Shown piece by piece: positions 13,752 through 25,416 of a stretch of DNA of 57,500 bases. The notes beneath the pieces were generated by a model. The model was not told the DNA's origin, made no database searches, and was given only the letters and a program-made list of their open reading frames with translations. Where the stretch lies: NCBI GenBank assembly GCA_036169595.1, contig CM069765.1:8445001-8502500 (forward strand). Reading direction: 5' to 3'. This DNA is from Dictyostelium firmibasis (Eukaryota > Evosea > Eumycetozoa > Dictyosteliales > Dictyosteliaceae). Numbering within the stretch: position 1 is the stretch's first letter; every line of letters starts with the position of its first letter. The translations under genes and the position numbers were made by a program.

Positions 13752-14053
13752 CAAATATATATATTAATTTATACTAATTTTTAATTTATTTAAATAAAGA
13801 AATGGAATTATTAAAAACTCAAGAAGAAAATACATTGAAACCTTTTGATGCAACAACTATAGTCGTAGGTGAAAATCCATATGCAATTAAAAAATCAGTT
13901 AAAAAAGAAAAAATAAATCAAAATGAAAAAGAGGATGATAATGAGAATGAAAAACATGAACAATTAGAAGGGGAATCAAAAGTTAATTGGTCATTATTTT
14001 CAAATGAAGCTGAAGTTGAAATCAGTAGTGAAGATGAAGAAAGTGATGAATAA
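13279..14053 (+). CDS. MYND-type zinc finger protein
   Basis: Exons 13279..13699 and 13800..14053 join in phase 1 (GCT C + AA) to about 224 residues. The donor is GTATTG, weaker than consensus; the acceptor is AAATAAAG. The N-terminus is basic (TTKRGKTKKAKLGIRKD). The MYND finger spans about residues 75-117: CSNTKC, then LCSACNSVSYCCRDCQ, then HWSIHKVKC, giving the full C2-C2-C2-HC ligand set. The C-terminus is Lys/Glu-rich and ends EVEISSEDEESDE. MYND fingers bind proline-rich peptides in co-repressors and chaperone assembly factors; the partner here is unknown. Without splicing, the first frame would run through a roughly 30-base A tract into poly-Lys and stop at 13765, which I consider unlikely. 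Confidence 0.85.
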
Positions 14054-14356
14054 TCTCATAGCAATTATTAATACCATCACATTAAACAAAAAAAAAAAAG
14101 AAAAAAAAGAAAAAAAACAAACAAAAAAAAAAAAAAAAACAATGCGATATTACATATAGATATGATTTACACTAATATATAAAACCATATTTAAATGTTT
14201 TTGTAAATACAAAATTAATAAAAAAAAAAAAAAAAAAACTAGAAATAAATCATTACAAAAAAAAAAAAAAGAAAACTCAATTATCTGTGGAATTTTATTA
14301 AAACACTTAAAAAAATTTAAAAAATATGTTTTATTTTAGTATTTTATTTTAATATT
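14054..14356. other. convergent 3' flanks
   Basis: 3' flanks of the MYND gene (plus) and AprA-like gene (minus). Mostly A runs; AATAAA-type motifs near 14215 and 14246 fit polyadenylation. No gene is seen. Confidence 0.6.
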
Positions 14357-15904
14357 TTAAAATAATAATGTAAAAATTATTGATATCATTATTAAAATTA
14401 AAAAGTTATTAATTGATAAAGTGTTTGAAGAATTTGGAACCCATTCTGGAACACCAGAGCCACAAACTTCTTTAGTACATGGTGGGAAAGGATATAGATT
14501 TGGAACTATTGCCAATTCAGTATTGACATTAGCAATATTTTCACCATTACTATTTTTAAATTCAACATCAAAATAAAATGCAGTCCATCCACCATTAATT
14601 GGTTTTGAAATAGTGAATGAATAAGAGTTATTACTAGTTAAATCAATTGAATGAGTTTGCCATGATCCAGTGAAATTTTGATAACATGAATCAGAGAAAC
14701 ATGTAAACATTCTAAAATCTCTTTTAGTTTTTGAAAATGTATTGACAGAGTAAACTACGACTTTACTTGGTGTTCCACCTTTAATAACTTTCATATTAAT
14801 TGTACCAGAATTATTATCACTTGAATAAACGATATTCCATGTTAATTCTGGACGTTGTTGATTTTTTGAAATTAATTTAAAATATTTTGAAACTTCAGTT
14901 GAAACACCTTTAAAAGTTGAAACACCATGATTAGTTTGAAAGAGAGCTAATCTTTTTTCACCTTTAATTTGATTGTAATAAAATTTTGTTGAATCTGGTA
15001 CAAAAAATTCATCATGAACTGTAAGAATAATAAATTTTGGTATACTTTCCATAACATCTAAATAATTAATTGGATCAACTATATCTGTTACAACTTTAAA
15101 ATATTCAGTATCAAAAAATGATGGAATACCTTGATTTATATATGAATTAAGAGCCCATGACCAATTACCAAATGAAATCATTTGTTCTTTAATATCTTTA
15201 ACTAAATTTGGTACACCAATTACCATTGGAACTGCAGCTGCCAATCTTTTTTCACCAATCATTGCCAAACCATAGGTTGTCCAACCTCTTTTACTTGCAC
15301 CTGATACAACGAATTTTTCAATGTTGTAAAATGATTTTTGTTTACCAAATTCTTGAATAGCGGTCATTGCAGCTGTACCAGCTTTAGTTTGTGGTAATAA
15401 ACTTACCCAATCTGATACTTTACTATCAATATATTTACGCCAAGTGTATGCAACTATATCATCCTCTTGTCTTGGAATTCCATCATTCTCAAAGGTGATA
15501 AATTGATTTGGTACTTGATACAATGTTGATGTTATAGCTGATGTTTGATTACAAATATCCATACTAAATGGACTTAATGATTGTAAAGCTGGAGTAGTCC
15601 AATTTTGATTCATACCATCAATAATATGTAAATGACCAATTTTGAGTGTTGAGTCATAATCATTTGGTACACAAATAGTTAACCAATGCTTCCAAATACT
15701 ATCGTTACTATGATCTTTCATCCATTGTTGTGAAGTTAATTCTAGAATATAGATCTTTGAATTAAAATTAGTATCATAGGTTGCATTTAAATTCCATTTA
15801 TAGTTTGGATCTTTTTTTTCAACATAATTTTTTAAGATTTTTGATTCTGATTTTACAAAATTTGTAATACATAATATTAATAATAAAACTTTTAAAAATT
15901 TCAT
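14357..15904 (-). CDS. AprA / PhoPQ-activated pathogenicity-related (PqaA) family secreted protein
   Basis: A single-exon 515-residue protein. Residues 1-20 (MKFLKVLLLILCITNFVKSE) are a signal peptide. The body matches the PqaA-type alpha/beta hydrolase family that includes Dictyostelium autocrine proliferation repressor AprA: LTSQQWMKDHSNDSIWKHWL, ITFENDGIPRQEDDIVAYTW, then VVSGASKRGWTTY with the candidate nucleophile Ser near residue 201. PKFIILTVHDEFFVPDSTKF and TNHGVSTFKG fit the Asp and His positions. Many N-x-S/T sites agree with secretion. The last ~20 residues are hydrophobic after a Ser/Asn spacer (SSNTLSINNFLILIMISIIF), suggesting a GPI anchor or membrane tether rather than the free secreted form of AprA. 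Whether it regulates proliferation is unknown. Confidence 0.9.
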   Translation of the reverse strand: MKFLKVLLLILCITNFVKSESKILKNYVEKKDPNYKWNLNATYDTNFNSKIYILELTSQQWMKDHSNDSIWKHWLTICVPNDYDSTLKIGHLHIIDGMNQNWTTPALQSLSPFSMDICNQTSAITSTLYQVPNQFITFENDGIPRQEDDIVAYTWRKYIDSKVSDWVSLLPQTKAGTAAMTAIQEFGKQKSFYNIEKFVVSGASKRGWTTYGLAMIGEKRLAAAVPMVIGVPNLVKDIKEQMISFGNWSWALNSYINQGIPSFFDTEYFKVVTDIVDPINYLDVMESIPKFIILTVHDEFFVPDSTKFYYNQIKGEKRLALFQTNHGVSTFKGVSTEVSKYFKLISKNQQRPELTWNIVYSSDNNSGTINMKVIKGGTPSKVVVYSVNTFSKTKRDFRMFTCFSDSCYQNFTGSWQTHSIDLTSNNSYSFTISKPINGGWTAFYFDVEFKNSNGENIANVNTELAIVPNLYPFPPCTKEVCGSGVPEWVPNSSNTLSINNFLILIMISIIFTLLF

Positions 15905-15937
15905 TTTATAAATTTATTTATTAATTTATTTATTAAT

Positions 15938-15972
<35 letters not shown>

Positions 15973-16459
15973 TTTTTGATTTAATTGATTGATTGAAAAA
16001 AAAAAAAAAAAAAAAAAATGTTTTAAATAATAAAAAAAAATTAAGTTTTATTATAATATTATTTTCATCTAACCATAATATCATATATATATAATGTAGT
16101 TTAAAATAGACATTTGATGGAATTTGGAATTAAATAAAAAAAATCTCTTAAAATTTAGATATTTAACCCCATAAAAATGGTAATTAAGGTTATATTAATA
16201 CCATAAGTACAGCGGTTATATATATTTATTATAATAAAAATGGTAATAATTTAGGTTATATCAAGTATTATGGTTATATATATTATTATTCCAGTAACAC
16301 AATCTTATAATAATATAGAAGAACATATGTTCTTTTGAAAAAAAAAAAAAATAAAAAGTTTTAAAAAAAAAAAACAAAAAAAACAAAAAATCATTGTGAC
16401 GTAAATTTATCAAAAAGATGTTTTTTTTTTTTTGTCACTTAAAAATCGAGAAGTTTGCG

Positions 16460-16493
<34 letters not shown>

Positions 16494-16874
16494 AATTTAA
16501 TAAACACATGAAAAAAAAAAAAAAAACAAATAATCAAAGCCTATTTCTTTGTTTGGTTCTATTAATATTATATATTTTGAAGAAATGATTTATTTTTTAT
16601 TTACTTTTTTATTTTTTTTTTATAGTAATTCAAAGAATTGATAATACTATACACATATTAAATACATAATTTTTTGCATGGAATTATCAAGAAATTGCTA
16701 AATATTGGGAAATGAAATGTTTCTTCTATTTTTTTATTTTATTTTTTAAATTTTTTTTTTTTTTTTAATAAAAAGGTCCCTTGAATTTTTTTTATTTAAT
16801 TTTTTTTTCTTTTCTTTTATTTTTTTGCAACATTTTGAGGTTTTGATACTTTTTTTTTTTAAAAAAAAAAAAGA
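15905..16874. other. divergent promoter region, AprA-like and SNF2 genes
   Basis: 970 bases between divergent starts. TTTA repeats lie immediately upstream of the AprA-like ATG; there are long A runs (16459-16490) and an imperfect tandem duplication at 16171-16290 (separate entry). No further gene is seen. Confidence 0.6.
16171..16290. repeat. imperfect ~63-bp tandem duplication
   Basis: ATAAAAATGGTAAT followed by AAGGTTATAT or TTAGGTTATATC and then GGTTATATATATT occurs twice, starting at 16171 and 16234. The copies differ by small indels, so the duplication is old. Confidence 0.7.
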
Positions 16875-18698
16875 ATGAAAAACAATGACATTGAAGCTAA
16901 AAATGAAATAAAAACAGGAGTGACAATAAGCACATCCACAACAATATCATCTAAAAGCCCTCAAGAAAATACATATAAACGATCCTATGATAATGTGGGT
17001 ACATCTTCCAGAAGAAGTAAACCAATAGATGTAGATTTAGAATTACTTAGTCCAAAAACGCGTAAGAATGTTAAAAAGATTAAAAAAGATGATGATGATA
17101 ATAACAATAATGGTAATAACAGTGCCACGACAATAGTTATTGATGAAACATCGCATTCAGAAACAACACAACTAAAAACTGAAATGGAAATAGGAATAGA
17201 TACACCAACACCAACACCAACATCAGCATCAACACCTACAACTACAACTACAACACCAACATCAACACCATCCAATGTAATAACACTAGACTGTACAGAA
17301 AACAAAGATTCAATAAAAAAAGAAACTAAAAAGAAAAACAACAAAGTTACCAATAAAGCAAAATTAAAAGAAGAATGTATTATAATTAAAGAAAAAGTAG
17401 AAAAGAAGGAAAAAGAACAAGTGGAGAAAGAAGAAAAAGAAGAGGAGGATAAAGCAACACAAGAGGTTGATTACACGATTATAGATTTATCACACACAAA
17501 AACTGAATTAATAAATACTTCAACTGAAAAATCAGAGGAAAAGATACCAACCAAACCAATGAAATCAAGATTGGTTATTAGAAATGAGCTTGAAATTAGG
17601 GCCAAACATTTAAATGATTATGAATGGGGTAAAAAAATGAATGAGGTAATGGGATTGGACAACACACAAATACCATCGACATTGAAAACTTCATTTAGGA
17701 ACCGTAGTGGCGGTAGTTTTATAAAAGCATTGGGAATGGCAAAAGATTACTTAGAAAGAAATAATAAATCAATGAAAAGAGATATCTCATTTTTAAACAC
17801 TCAGCCAGAGAATGGAAATGAAGATGATGAATTCATAAATTTAGAAAATGATAGTGATAGTGGTGACAATGATGATTCACATGTTTTAAATCAAATTGAA
17901 GATTTAAATCAAATATCTGATAATAGTGATGAGGATGAATATGAAGAAGAAGAGGGAGAAGAAGAAGAGTTCGAAGAAGAGTTTGAAGAAGAGTTTGAGG
18001 AAGAAGGAAAAGAGTTTGGAAGAGAGGATAACGAGGAAGACTATCATGAAATAAAGGGAACTGAGGAAGATGATAATAATACCGATTTTAAAGAAATCAA
18101 TAAAAATGAAGATGGTGTTAATCATCAAAGTGGAAATATAATTTCACCAACAAAACAAACTCAAGGTACTGATAGAAATTCATCAATTTCATTGGATGAT
18201 GATGATGATGATGATATTGGTGTAGTTGTTAGTGGAGGTGCTAAAAATGAAATAATAGATTTAGATAGTCCCCAAACTAACATTTCACCTAAAATAACAC
18301 CATCAAAAACAAAATCACCTGCTTCATCAAAGAATAAATCACCATTATTGAAAACATTAACAAAGAAAGTTAAGAAACAAATTGTAGAATTGGAATCATC
18401 CGATGATGACTTAGAAGATTTACTTAAGCCAACAATAATGGACTCACTATTCAAAGGATTCACAACTTCTATTAAAACAGATTCCACCAATAATAATGAT
18501 AATAATAATAATATAACAACAACTACTACCACAAAATCAACTATGAATTCTAATCACTCTATTATAGATGATGATGATAGTGAAGAATCTATTAAAAGAA
18601 TAGCCGACAGATCATTGGATGATTTAGATAATAAAAGATTAATTGATTTCAGAGCACCACCCGCAAGATCAAACTCATTTAATAATAATAATAATAAT

Positions 18699-18740
<42 letters not shown>

Positions 18741-21683
18741 GTTGAAATTGATAATGATGAAGATTGGTATAAAGACATTAATATGAGAACAATAACAAAT
18801 TATAATAATCAAGGAGACTCAAAAGAGTGGTTGTTATTATTGAAATCTATCGATCAATGCCCTTTATTAGTTGACACTAAATGTAAAAACATTGTAAATG
18901 GTGAGAAGTTATTCTTTAGATATGAACCAGAGAGGCTACCAATATCTTATATGCCAAAAAGTGAAAGTAGATTACCATTTTCATGCTATTCTCAAGAGAG
19001 CAGAGAATTTTATGGTTTCATGGGATTTCCAAATACAGATTTGAATGCATTGGTTCTTCCATTACTTAGAAAGAGTTATATTAGAATGGGTGGATCAGCA
19101 GTTTTGACTAGCTACACCAATGGTAAAATTCAAGGTTATTCAATTGTTGACATCTATTATACTCATGAGGGTCAAGTTATTGATAGAGTTGATAGAACCA
19201 CTCCAAATGTTACAGATGAAGATGATTTCATTGCAAGTCAATACATTAAAGTATGCAGAAAATTATTGGATTGTTTATTGTTAGGTCCTTCACAATTCCC
19301 AAATGTTGCAAACAACGACAATGATGGAAAAGTCAATCCAATAAACCCAAGGGATTTATTCGTTAAAAAAGTATTACTAACAACTGAAGCACCAGATTCA
19401 TTCAAGAGTCAATTGAAACAACATCAAAAGGAAGGATTATGGTGGATGCTTGGACGTGAACAAAAGCCATTCATCACCTATAATATGTCTGTTGAAGAGT
19501 ATTGGAAACTCTATAAAACTCAACCTATCATTGGTGAAGGTGTTGAGTTCTACTATAATTGCATTTGTGATAAGATTAGTTTATTGCCACCAAAAAGTAA
19601 ACATAAGATAGCGGGTGGTTTATTATGTGATGAAATGGGTCTAGGTAAAACGGTTATGAGTATAGCATTGATAATGTCAAATCATCCAATCTTCTCTGTA
19701 CATAGACAACAAAAAGAAGCTTATGATGAAATTAAAGATCAACTAAAGAATAGAAATCAACAGTTACGTAGTTTTCAAAGGTTTGTACCAAAACCAAAAT
19801 CAACACTAATCATATGTCCACCATCATTAGTTAGTCAATGGAAATCAGAATTTAAGAAACATTTAAAACCAGATTTTTTCAACAAATTGGAAATATTTGA
19901 ATATCATGGTGCAAATCGTAAAAAGAAATTGGCAGCTGTAGATTTGAATCTCATGGATATTGTCATCACAACTCATAATACATTTGGAATTGAATTTAAG
20001 AAATATGAAGAGGAGATGCAAAATACATACACTCGTAATTCCCATGGCAATGATAATTCAGTACCTTTGCCTGCATTACTATCGATTCATTGGTGGAGAG
20101 TGATTATCGATGAGTCGCAAGTCTGTAAAATTAAAACATTGATCTTTAAGGGTTTACAAAATTTAGATTCAATTCATAAGTGGTGTTTATCGGGTACACC
20201 AATTTCAAATTATTTAGATGATATCTATCCTTCACTACATTTTATGAACTGTTATCCAATTGCACAAGATTTGAAAACTTGGAGGAAATTAGTTGATCGT
20301 CCAAAGAATTTAGAACTTCTAAAAAAAGTTATCAATCCAATTTTATTGCGTCGTGAAAAATCTGAAATCGTTGATTTTAAATTACCTCCAAAACATAAAG
20401 AAATTGTTTATTTAGATTTTAATGAGGGTGAAGCTGAAGATTATGATGCCCTTTTCTCTGCGGCTCAAGAAACTTTAAAAAAAATTAGTCGAAGAGGTGG
20501 TATTTTAAAAAATTATGCAACGTATGTTTTTTTTTTTCTGTATGTCAAATTATTTTTTAAAAAATTATTATTATTAATTTCTTTTTTTTTTTTTCTTTTT
20601 TTTTCAATTGTAATTAGAGTTTTGGCACTACTTTTAAGATTAAGACAATGTTGTGATCATTTCCATTTAATTAGACATGTTGATACAAATCAAACAGATC
20701 GGATTTGTGATTCATGTGGAGATGTTGCAGTCAATCCTGTGAAGAATCAATGTGGTCATATTTTTTGTTTGGATTGTTTTGAGTCATCAGTTAGAAATTC
20801 AGATAATGATAATAATAACAACAGAGGACCACAATGTCCACAATGTGATTCACAATTAATTTTAGATGACCAAACAATAGATAAATTGTCACCATCGTCT
20901 AAAAAAACGAACACCTCAAAAAATACAAAGGCTATCGAGAAAAAGAAAGGAAATAAAGCCAAGAGTGAATATTTGGATATTAAAGCTAAAGATGAATTAT
21001 ATGATAAAAGTGAGAGACAATTTCAAATGGAATTACATAATATATTCAATGAATTGATCCAAAAACAAAGAGTTAATCAAGAGAGAAAGAAAATGAGTGG
21101 AGCTGATTCACTTTTTTCAACAAAAATCAAAAGATTACTCGAAGATATCCAAGAGGATCTAATAGATAATGAAGAAAATGCAGAAGAGAAATGTTTAATC
21201 ATTAGTCAGTGGACATCTATGTTGGATATAATTGAAGAATCATTAAAACAAAATCAATGGGTAAAGAATAAACATTATGTACGTTTCGATGGAAGATGTT
21301 CACATCAACAAAAAGATAAAGCAATCAAGCAATTGAATGAGGATGACGATGTTAGAGTGATGATGGTCTCTTTGAAAAGTGGTGGTGTTGGTTTAAATTT
21401 AACTCGTGCCAATAGGGTTTACATAGTTGATCCTTGGTGGAATGAAGCAAGTGAAGTTCAAGCAGAATGTAGAGTTCATCGTATCGGTCAAACTAAAGAT
21501 GTCTATGTAAAGAGATACATTATGCAAAATTCTATTGAAATTAGAATCTTAGAGTTACAAGAATCAAAGAATGAAATTGCAAATGCAATTTTCAGTGATG
21601 ATTATGATCCTTCAAAACCACTCAAAAACTTTAAACTCAATGTTGAAGATATTAAATTATTGTTTAAATCATTTAAAAAATAA
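16875..21683 (+). CDS. SNF2-family ATPase with RING finger between helicase lobes (RAD5/HLTF/SHPRH-like)
   Basis: Exons 16875..20521 and 20618..21683 (donor GTATGT, acceptor AATTAG) give about 1570 residues. The first ~600 residues are acidic and low-complexity with long Glu, Asp and Thr runs. The SNF2 ATPase starts near 885 (LKQHQKEGLWWMLGREQ). Walker A CDEMGLGKT lies near 917-925, motif Ia LIICPPSLVSQWKSE follows, and the Walker B position reads IIDESQ near 1078 instead of the common DEGH/DEAH. SGTPISN is motif III. A C3HC4 RING (CDSCGDVAVNPVKNQCGHIFC, then CPQC) lies at ~1243-1290. Lobe 2 has IISQWTSMLDIIE, SLKSGGVGLNLT and VHRIGQTKDVYV. RING-in-SNF2 proteins act as ubiquitin ligase-translocases in post-replication DNA repair or chromatin remodelling; the nuclear role here is inferred. 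The intron is 96 nt and open in frame. Confidence 0.93.
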
Positions 21684-21772
21684 AATTAAAATAATAGAAA
21701 TATTATTTTCTGTACTTAATCATAAAATATATTTAAATATATTTAATTTTTATTTATTATTTTTTTTTTTTT

Positions 21773-22474
21773 TTAAATTATTGAGATTTGGTCACCACCA
21801 TCATTCAAACCAATCATTGGATATAATTTTGAAGAAATGGGAATGTTATTAAATGGTGTTCCAAGTGGTTTATCATTTTTAATGAAATTCATTTTGATAG
21901 TCTTTGTTGGATTGTTTTGTTGAAGTGAGATTGTAATTTTATCACCTGAACTAATTTTTTCACCAAATTCAAAAGTTTTAATTTGTTCTCTTCCTTTTTC
22001 AATTTGAGCTTCATTTTTAAAACCTTTTATGAGGTATGTTGTGTCCAATTCTTGAGAAAATAAACCAACTTCAATAAAACCGTGGCTGCAATTAATTAAA
22101 ACGCTCCACTCTAAGATTTCATCTTGATTTGAGAATGTAATTGGTTGGTCCCCCAAAATTCTAACAGGTGGAAATTCATCTCCTTGTACCCTTTCGTGTC
22201 TGGTTGATGTTTTATTATGATTTGATAAAATAATTGGTGGTCCTATCTCTTTATCTTTTGAGTATCTTGTACGATCAATTACATTGTTTATATTCCATTC
22301 AAATTCTATATTAAAATATATTAATATATTATTGTTGCAAAATTTTTTATAATTAATTTAAAAAAACATACCGAAATGTTTACAATTAACAAATTCTTTA
22401 TTTTTAAAGCATTCTTGACCATTATTTTTTTCATTTAAAGATTCTGTTGCTAAAGATGTTGGCTGTTTCTCCAT
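21773..22474 (-). CDS. SPRY-like domain protein
   Basis: Exon 1 (22474..22372) starts MEKQPTSLATES and ends at a GTATGT donor. Exon 2 (22305..21773) starts after TATAG and reads FEFEWNINNVIDRTRYSKDK. The joined protein is about 211 residues. The second half is a beta-rich module (DEILEWSVLINCSHGFIEVG, then FGEKISSGDKITISLQQ, ending YPMIGLNDGGDQISI) that resembles a SPRY/concanavalin-like fold, including the closing YPxxxLxxxGDxI pattern. There is no signal peptide. Neighbours give no hint: it is convergent with the SNF2 gene and only ~90 bases separate the two stops. The SPRY call is by eye and could be another jelly-roll fold. Confidence 0.75.
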
Positions 22475-23133
22475 TTTATTTATTACAATGAATTTTTTTT
22501 GTTATTGAAGATAAATTAAAAAATATTTTTTATTTTCACCCCAATTTATTATTTTTTTTTTATTTAATTTTTTTTTTTTAAAATTTTTATTTTTTTATTT
22601 TTTCTTTTATTATTCTAAACTTTATTTATAATAAAATTTTTTAAAAAAAGAGGGTGCATAATTATATCTATTTTCATAATAAACTATTTTTTTATTTATT
22701 TTTTTATTTGTGAATTTTATATGGCCACCTTTTATTGATTCAGATTGGAAAATTTACATAACACAAAAAAAAAAAAAAAATAGATAATAGTAATTATTGT
22801 CTCTCATATTTTTTTTTTTGCTAAATTTACCTTTTTCTAAATAAAAATAATGGAATTAATAAACTCTTGAGAGGTTTTTCTATAATTAGATTAATTGTTG
22901 TGTTAATGTAACAATTTTTATTAATTAATTTAAAAAAAAAAAAAAAAAATTATTATAAACACAAGAATGGTGATACAATAATTTCAAAAGAGAGACATTA
23001 CAAATTATTATTATAAACACAAGAATGGTGATGAAATAAACAAAAAATAAAATAAAAGTTTGCAAAATATTTTGGAAACATTCCCTTTTATTCCTTTTTT
23101 TATTTTAAACAAATCTATTTTTTTTTTTAAATT

Positions 23134-23169
<36 letters not shown>

Positions 23170-23179
23170 AATTTTATTG
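22475..23179. other. divergent promoter region, SPRY-like and FNIP genes
   Basis: T and A runs, plus an exact 26-bp direct repeat (separate entry) 150-230 bases upstream of the FNIP gene start. The last ~60 bases before the ATG are almost all T. No gene is seen. Confidence 0.6.
22949..23032. repeat. exact 26-bp direct repeat, spacing 58 bp
   Basis: The same 26 bases (starting ATTATTATAAACACAAG and ending AATGGTGAT) occur at 22949-22974 and 23007-23032. Sequence on both sides differs, so this is not a simple microsatellite. Confidence 0.9.
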
Positions 23180-24622
23180 ATGATGGATACTGCACCACAA
23201 AGAAATAACAATGAAGAAAATTCAAAATTATTTTTTATGGTATATAGAAATATATATATAAAAAAAATAATATTCCATCATTTAGAGAATTTTAAAATTA
23301 AAGAGTTTGTTAGGTTCAATAATATAAATGAATATGAAAATTATAAAGGAAAAAAATGTTTAACAAAAATAGAATTTGGTGATAATTTTCAAATAAAAGG
23401 AGTTGATAGGTCAAAATTTTATATATCACCATCAGTAACACATATAGTTGTAAAGAATAGATTATTAAAATTAAATCGTGTAAACATTGAATCAACAGCA
23501 ACCATTGAATTTGATCCACCAACTAAAAATCATTATTCTTTTACAAAGGATCATATACCATCAAATGTAAAGAATTTAATATTTGCTGAAGGATTTACAC
23601 ATAATCCATTCACAGCTGGAACATTTTCAATAAATAGTGAACTTGAAACTTTTAAATTACTATCAAACTATTCAAGACTTTTCAAAATTGATCCATACGT
23701 ATTACCAAGTAAATTAAAAGAACTTACATTACATGCGAATTTCAATCAACCATTACAACTCAACTCATTGCCACAATCATTGACAATATTACGTTTAGGT
23801 GATATATATAATCAACCATTTGAAATAGGTGTATTACCTCAGTCATTAACATTACTTCAAGTATCACAAGACTATGATAAACCATTTGAACTTGGTGTAT
23901 TACCATCATCGTTAACATCATTTTCAACATCAAATGTACTCTCTTCACAAATTCCAAAATTAAATGTAGGTGCATTACCATCGTCATTGACTGAACTCAC
24001 TTTCAAATCATATGAATACCCTATTGAAAGAGGTTTATTACCAAACTCAATAAAAAGATTAACTTTACCAATTAATTTTAACCAACCAATTTTCTCTTCA
24101 GATTTTAATATATTGCCAAGAGATTGTACATCATTAACATCAGAGTCCTATAATCATCCAATTCAACTCAATCAATTATTTACAAATTCAATGATTTCAC
24201 ATCTATATTTATTGAATTATAATCATGAAATTCCAGTTAATTCATTACCAAATAATTTAATATCATTATCACTTGATTCATTTAATCATCCAATTCAAAT
24301 TAATTCATTACCAAATTCTATCACAAAATTATCTTTATTAAATTTTAATCATCAAATTAATAAAGAGGTTTTACCATTAAATTTAAAGATACTAAATTTG
24401 GGTAGTTTATTCAATTCAGAAATTAAATCATTACCAAATAATCTTATTGAATTAACTTTTGAAGATGGCCCATTCAACTTCAAATTTCAACCAAACGTTT
24501 TACCAACTTCGTTAGAATTGTTACGTCTTCCTGCTGATTATACTCATCATCAATTAATTGATAATCCATTACCAAATATAATCGAGTTTAAAGTTGGTCA
24601 TCATAATTTTTTTAAAAGTTAA
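23180..24622 (+). CDS. FNIP repeat-containing protein
   Basis: 480 residues, start MMDTAPQRNNNEENSK; the TTG three bases upstream is not a start. Residues ~15-36 are KLFFMVYRNIYIKKIIFHHL, the motif shared with the genes at 8686 and 25533. From ~105 to the end there are about a dozen FNIP units of roughly 22 residues with the pattern (F/Y)N-x-P-(I/L)-x(5)-LP-x-(S/N)(L/I)-x-x-L, for example YNQPFEIGVLPQSLTLLQ and FNHPIQINSLPNSITKL. FNIP arrays form LRR-like solenoids and are hugely expanded in Dictyostelium; their partners are mostly unknown. It is intronless with no signal peptide, and lies directly upstream of, and on the same strand as, the giant protein that also carries the motif. Confidence 0.93.
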   Translation: MMDTAPQRNNNEENSKLFFMVYRNIYIKKIIFHHLENFKIKEFVRFNNINEYENYKGKKCLTKIEFGDNFQIKGVDRSKFYISPSVTHIVVKNRLLKLNRVNIESTATIEFDPPTKNHYSFTKDHIPSNVKNLIFAEGFTHNPFTAGTFSINSELETFKLLSNYSRLFKIDPYVLPSKLKELTLHANFNQPLQLNSLPQSLTILRLGDIYNQPFEIGVLPQSLTLLQVSQDYDKPFELGVLPSSLTSFSTSNVLSSQIPKLNVGALPSSLTELTFKSYEYPIERGLLPNSIKRLTLPINFNQPIFSSDFNILPRDCTSLTSESYNHPIQLNQLFTNSMISHLYLLNYNHEIPVNSLPNNLISLSLDSFNHPIQINSLPNSITKLSLLNFNHQINKEVLPLNLKILNLGSLFNSEIKSLPNNLIELTFEDGPFNFKFQPNVLPTSLELLRLPADYTHHQLIDNPLPNIIEFKVGHHNFFKS

Positions 24623-25136
24623 GAAATACATATGATAAACTCTAAAAATTAATGTAAATTATAAATTAAACAGTTCATGATTACATACATTCATATCGCT
24701 TTCTTTTCGCTAAAAAAAATCTAAAAAAAAAAAAATCACATCAATAGTGTCAAAAAAAAAAAAAAAAATTTTTATTTTTGTAGAATAATTATCATGATAT
24801 GATCTTCGAAATATAATTCGTTTTTATTTGGTGCATACATATCTTAACTTTAAAACTTAAAAAAAAAAAAAAAATTCAAACTTTATACCTGAAAAAAACC
24901 CTGCAAACACTTTGGATTTGCGCTCTTTTTTTTGCGCTTTTTTTATTTTTTTTTTTATTTTATTAATTTTTTTTTTTAGTATTTTTATTTTTATTTTATT
25001 TTTTTTTAATTTCCGATATTTTACCCATTGCAAATATTTCAAAAAAAAAAAAAAATAAAATTAAAAAAATAAAGATGTAGAAAATAATAATAGTATTTGA
25101 TTTAAAAAAATAAAAATTTTTTTTTAAGATTCTCCC

Positions 25137-25172
25137 GAAAGATGTAAAATTTTTGAAAGATGTAAAATTTTT
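25137..25172. repeat. 18-bp perfect tandem duplication
   Basis: GAAAGATGTAAAATTTTT occurs twice head to tail (25137-25154, 25155-25172). Confidence 0.9.
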
Positions 25173-25346
25173 ATCGAAAAAAAATTTCCAAACGAAATTC
25201 AAAAAATAAATAAAATAAGAAATAAATAATAACAAATTAAGTAAAAGAGATAATAAATAAAAAATTTAAAATAAAAAAAATATAAAAAAATAATAAAATA
25301 CGATCAATTGATATTTTTTTTGTGATTTGGATCACTAAAAAAAAGA

Positions 25347-25390
<44 letters not shown>

Positions 25391-25416
25391 AAAAAATAAA
25401 AAAAAAGCTTTGCAAA

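Noticed and set aside
13700-13767. Poly-Lys C-terminus of an unspliced MYND protein
   Set aside because: An in-frame splice to 13800 joins coding-like acidic sequence; the A tract is typical intron/UTR sequence.
23177-23179. TTG as start of the FNIP gene; likewise TTG at 22156 for the SPRY-like gene
   Set aside because: An ATG follows immediately at 23180; for the SPRY-like gene the frame continues upstream through an intron to ATG 22474.
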